The position numbers and the translations under genes are program-made. Of a stretch of 64,000 bases of DNA, positions 61,501 through 64,000 are shown one piece after another. Within the stretch, counting starts at the first letter, position 1, and each line of letters begins with the position of its first letter. The notes under the pieces are model-generated. The model was given only the letters and a program-made list of their open reading frames with translations, searched no databases and had not been told where the DNA came from. This stretch comes from Spisula solida (taxonomy: Eukaryota > Mollusca > Bivalvia > Venerida > Mactridae): the NCBI GenBank assembly GCA_947247005.1, contig OX365949.1, positions 17,797,130-17,861,129 of the forward strand. Reading direction: 5' to 3'.

Positions 61501-64000
61501 TCACGATATCAAGACTTGCGGCAGTAATCAAATATTAGTATTTTCCTTCAGTATCATGGCTTTGTTATGACTTCGTCTTCATATGTAGATTATGAATCCG
61601 TTAAATCACGGCCGTTCACCATGAAATCAAATATAATTTATTAAGTAAATACGGGTACGGACATTGATATAAAATACTGCGGCGTAGAACAGTCATAGGG
61701 GGCGTCTTTCATCTACTTTCTATCGCATCTAATCAGTGAATTAGCATCTCAAAGCACATAAATCAATCTTGTTAATCCACTCACAGATCAGTGGTATAAT
61801 TATATAACGCTTGAATAAATAAAAAAGTTGAAAAAATATTTTCACTTGGGCTAAAAATTGCTGTAACTCAATTAAAGTAGAAAAGATATACGTTATTTGT
61901 TATGGGTCTACAGATTTGTTTGTCGTAAAACCCGACCACCCGTTTCTGATTAATATAAACTGTACCTTAAAACTGTATAAATCAATAAAATAAAACTGAG
62001 ACGCATGTCAACAACTTTGCAGCGATTGTAATTCTTGCTGTTGCAATAAAAGTGATGACAAAAATGAAAATGAAGCCTTATTAAATATTTATTGTAAAAT
62101 GTCAATTGTTTCCATCTGCATTCAGAGAAATGTTTGAGAAAATGGCAAGAAGGCAGTTTCGTGCGGACGTAATTTCGCGCATATAGATCTCAGAAATAAC
62201 CATTCTTCATACTTTCAACTCACCATCTACCATTTCCCTCCTGTTTACCTTATACATAGGCCACACTGAATGCAAACCGTACGCCTTATACCTAGGTCAC
62301 AAATGCAAACCATACTTTTGTCTAATCGGGCCGGAGGACGGACGGACATCGACGGGTCATAGGGTGGCAGCCGGAGTATTTCGTGTTTCTTTTAATATTA
62401 ACATATGCAAATATGCTACTGACATCGGGTACTCATCGGATACACGGACATTACCCGGTTGATTTGTGACCTAAGTGGTAGGGAATGATAGAACTAAGAG
62501 TGTCTAGTATATAAATCATGATTAAAAATAGGTATTAAACTGGATTGGTTAATGTACGAGTATACATGTGTTTGTGTCTATATTTCCAGGTTCGAATCTC
62601 TGTTATGATGTCATTGACACAGTCCAGCTTACAGATAGACGAAGGCTGGTATCGTGTGGATAACGGAAGTAGAATACTTGAGCTTCAACAACCCATCAAC
62701 ATGACCAAAATATCAAAAATCACTGAAGAAACTCCGTAAGTACACAAATTATCATGGCCAACTTTTACAACCATCAAGATTTACAGTGTTTTTGCTCCAA
62801 CTATCGATAGGCGGTTTATACCCTTACTACCCCTATGTTTTATTGCTATATATGGCAGCGAGCTCAGCAGGACGCGGATTAAGTAATAAGATAAATTCAA
62901 GCGAGAGATCGTTCTTGCGTATTGGATAATTAATCTATAACACAACGCCACTTTCAGAAATATCTGATCATTGGTACGTTCAAATAGTTGTTATAACCGA
63001 AGTGTAGACATAAAAAACTTTCAAACATAATATGAAATAATAAAATATTGTTTTCGTATCGTTGATGATTTGATTTGCGTACACTGAACATATTTTATAA
63101 CAGAGCTAAATCAGCAAAATTAATGACAAAACCATGACCACTAGTTTGATACGGATTTAAGACACTCTATTGTGAAGGTTAAAATTATAATTTAATTTCC
63201 ATCGTTTATTTTGTCTGATATGTAAAACGCGTTTGAAAATATCTGGTAGGCATGTAACAACAATACCATTGTTCATAATTTCCTGTAGACGTGACTCGTG
63301 TCTTGCCACTTTCCTCCCACACCAAACGATGCACAAGCTATCGTCACGTATAACCTCAATGTCATCAAAACACAACAGACTAGTAGGATTCCTAGTAGAA
63401 GATTGAGACGTGCTACCTATGCTCCAAATGTTGGTAACTCAGAATCTGGTTTTCAATTAATATTGTACATTATCCTGATCAGATCACACATGAAACAGTA
63501 TTTGGGTTGTGAACTAGTTTTGCAATACAATCATACGCCAAACATTAATCTACCCTCAATAAAATAGTACTATTTCTATTTTAAGACATCAAGACAGCGC
63601 ACGTTCATCAGAAGCTCAGTCGAAAAACAAGAAGCACGAGGCGGTGCTGATGGACCAGAGACATTTGGAACGGGAGTCACGCATGCAATCAAAACAAATG
63701 AACACTGATGAGAAGTTGCCACGTAATCATCTGTCAAGGCCGCACTATATACCATTAAACCCTTACTCTAGACATGATACTCGTTACCGAAAGACTGACA
63801 ATTCGTTCCCAGGCAATAACGTAGACTCTTTACTAACCAACGCCATTGAAAAAGCTGGATTCAGTCCATATGATCATTTAGATACACACCAAAAGAAACA
63901 TAAAGCTAAACCTGCAAAGGTGAAGAAGGAGGAACAGAAGGCCACATGGAACATACAAACATTCGATGGTGTTATAGACGCTCTCACAAATGGACATAAG
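40063..64000 (+). CDS. Unrecognised secreted protein, three exons seen, 3' end beyond window
   Basis: I do not recognise this family. The ATG at 40063 (AAAATGG context) opens a typical signal peptide (MENLLLKYLFILCIGFSSA, cleavage likely after residue 19). The frame continues for 179 codons to a donor (CAG/GTATGG) at 40599. Two further exons fit in phase: 62590-62735 (phase 0 entry) and 63586 to the window edge (phase 2 junction rebuilding a proline codon). Together they give 366 residues, still open. The mature part has a Tyr/Arg-rich mixed alpha/beta-looking segment (about 77-225) with a GECDMLW cysteine and a later RHC cysteine, a candidate disulfide pair. A very basic, polar, probably disordered C-terminal part follows (KNKKHE, HQKKHKAKPAKVKKEEQK). 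A frame starting at GTG 54 bases upstream is not the start. Confidence 0.75.
42121..42407. mobile_element. 287-bp TIR element rich in CGTACGAG, 7-bp duplication
   Basis: Ends TGCTAATGTCAC and GTGACCGTAGCA are inverted (10 of 12), flanked by TTACTTA on both sides (42114-42120 and 42408-42414). The interior has many TCGTACGAG / CGTACGAGC words, so its base composition stands out from the AT-rich surroundings. Confidence 0.82.
43333..43415. repeat. Imperfect inverted repeat
   Basis: TCTTGGTGCGATTTTAGGGT and ACCCTACAAAAATTGCACCG then AGAAT form two arms around a T-rich centre. Possibly a small foldback element. Confidence 0.65.
44107..44560. repeat. CTGTCC-type tandem repeat, ~60-bp unit
   Basis: Units close to GGACAACTGTCCACTGTTCA + TTCTAGCTGTCCATCTAATT + AAATATGCT recur four to five times, then decay to the right. 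Frames in both directions over it are repeat artefacts. Confidence 0.85.
45425..45500 (+). repeat. tRNA-like unit
   Basis: CCGCTAGCTTAGTTGGTCGT (A box) and TCTTGTTCGAAGCCATGACC (B box) at tRNA-like spacing. The stem ends do not pair well; probably a SINE head or tRNA relic. Confidence 0.5.
46261..46515. mobile_element. TIR element (MITE), copy B of the 14222 family
   Basis: Same layout and end motifs as 14222-14468: GACTGGTTTCACAAAGCATC at the left, TTAAGATGCTTTGTGAATAT at the right, and TTTTGACTTAAGT in the interior. More diverged, so probably older. Confidence 0.8.
47839..47927 (+). mobile_element. Truncated copy of the 57629 TIR element
   Basis: AATTCGCTGGCTTAGAATGA and GAAGGTCGTAAGTCC match the left end of 57629-57820, then similarity is lost and another TIR element begins at about 47928. 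Confidence 0.55.
47928..48136. mobile_element. ~200-bp TIR element, copy 2
   Basis: TACAGTCCAGTAAGGGTACT at the left, ACCCTGACTTGACTTTA at the right, and the interior GTGACAGTGACGTTGCCG and GTGGACTCGACCGCTGCATC match copy 1 at 32793-32994. Confidence 0.82.
48764..48836 (+). repeat. tRNA-like unit (Ser/Leu-like head)
   Basis: GTCCCCGGTGGCCGAGCTCT at the 5' side and GCGGGTACAATCCCCTTTCT at the 3' side resemble A and B boxes of a long-arm tRNA. The acceptor stem is imperfect, so a relic is likelier than a gene. Confidence 0.45.
50560..51060. repeat. Degenerate repeat of TTTCTCGACTTATGGGT
   Basis: The words CTCGACTTATGGGTC and GACCGTTCAGTTTCTCGAC recur irregularly about a dozen times and decay rightwards. 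A 128-codon frame over it (50530-50916) has no family resemblance and is attributed to the repeat. Confidence 0.7.
53440..54125. repeat. 28-bp minisatellite
   Basis: About 24 units of GTGCGAACACCTCTAAGAGT + TCTGTCAT, very regular between 53500 and 53880, with substitutions afterwards. Because 28 is not a multiple of three and the unit has no stop in any plus-strand frame, all three frames stay open and encode the same rotating peptide. Confidence 0.95.
57629..57820 (+). mobile_element. TIR element (MITE) with ATATCGCTGGCTTA ends
   Basis: Left end ATATCGCTGGCTTAGAATAAGAC and right end GTCTTATAAGCCAGCGATAT are inverted copies in a 192-bp non-coding element. Relatives are at 19194-19430 and 47839-47880. 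Confidence 0.85.
62590..62735 (+). CDS. Secreted-protein gene, exon 2
   Basis: 146 bases between TATTTCCAG and GTAAGTAC. Reads VRISVMMSLTQSSLQ, IDEGWYRVDNGSRILELQQP and NMTKISKITEET plus two bases. NMT is an N-glycosylation sequon. Phase 0 at entry matches exon 1, phase 2 at exit matches exon 3. Confidence 0.78.
63586..64000 (+). CDS. Secreted-protein gene, exon 3 (open at window edge)
   Basis: Starts after TATTTTAAG. One base completes a proline codon, then 138 codons without a stop to the window end. Rich in Lys, His, Arg, Gln and Asn, with few hydrophobics until TWNIQTFDGVIDALTNGHK at the end, which looks like the start of an ordered segment. The exon or its 3' continuation lies outside the window. 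Confidence 0.8.

Larger units (their letters stand above)
40600..62589 (+). other. ~22-kb intron of the secreted-protein gene
   Basis: No internal exon in frame was recognised. It carries the repeats listed separately (42121, 43333, 44107, 46261, 47839, 47928, 50560, 53440, 57629) and otherwise AT-rich, gene-free DNA, including 54125-57628 and 57821-62589 where I saw nothing definable. A missed small exon remains possible. Confidence 0.6.

Overview
This is a piece of an animal nuclear genome, most likely from a bivalve mollusc. Three things point that way. Genes are split by long, AT-rich, repeat-filled introns with GT-AG borders. There are many small terminal-inverted-repeat (TIR) elements and tRNA-derived SINEs. 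The recurrent 'TGACCTAG' tandem-repeat element, with ends resembling GCTCACCTG...CAGGTGAGC, is one I associate with bivalve genomes. The organism call is inference from these signatures; no organism-specific marker was tested.

Two protein-coding genes can be supported. (1) On the minus strand, 28624 down to 15862, is a complete nine-exon gene for 3-ketodihydrosphingosine reductase (KDSR). All splice sites fit GT-AG and all eight introns are in phase 0. The product is 328 residues, with the Rossmann TGGSSGIG motif, an NSAG motif, the Ser/Tyr-x-x-x-Lys catalytic set and the membrane-associated ends of the family. (2) On the plus strand, from 40063 to beyond the right edge, is a gene for an unrecognised secreted protein. 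It has a signal peptide, a first exon ending at 40599, a roughly 22 kb intron, and exons at 62590-62735 and 63586-64000. Phases match and the last exon is still open at the window edge.

Everything else is repeats or undifferentiated intergenic DNA. 1-15.8 kb holds TIR elements, a 145-bp-period tandem array (5101-6640), a cluster of related arrays (10.4-12.7 kb), foldback elements, a SINE and a ~30-bp minisatellite (14.2-15.3 kb) interrupted by a MITE. KDSR introns carry further arrays, a hAT-type MITE with a clean 8-bp target duplication, a foldback element and, in intron 1, a dense set of nested TIR elements. 29.0-30.1 kb is a dead, 5'-truncated LINE reverse transcriptase. 31-36 kb carries several SINE or tRNA-like units. 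40.6-62.6 kb, the big intron of gene 2, holds a 287-bp element full of TCGTACG, a CTGTCC-type array, a 28-bp minisatellite and several MITEs.

I saw no operon-like organisation, CRISPR array or prokaryotic system. The two genes are divergently oriented and about 11 kb apart, with no evident functional link. The most unusual items are: a 49-bp tandem array that copies the splice acceptor of the last KDSR exon; a tandem element with strictly 145-bp units carrying nuclear-receptor-like DR2 sites; a MITE captured inside a minisatellite; and the unrecognised secreted protein itself.
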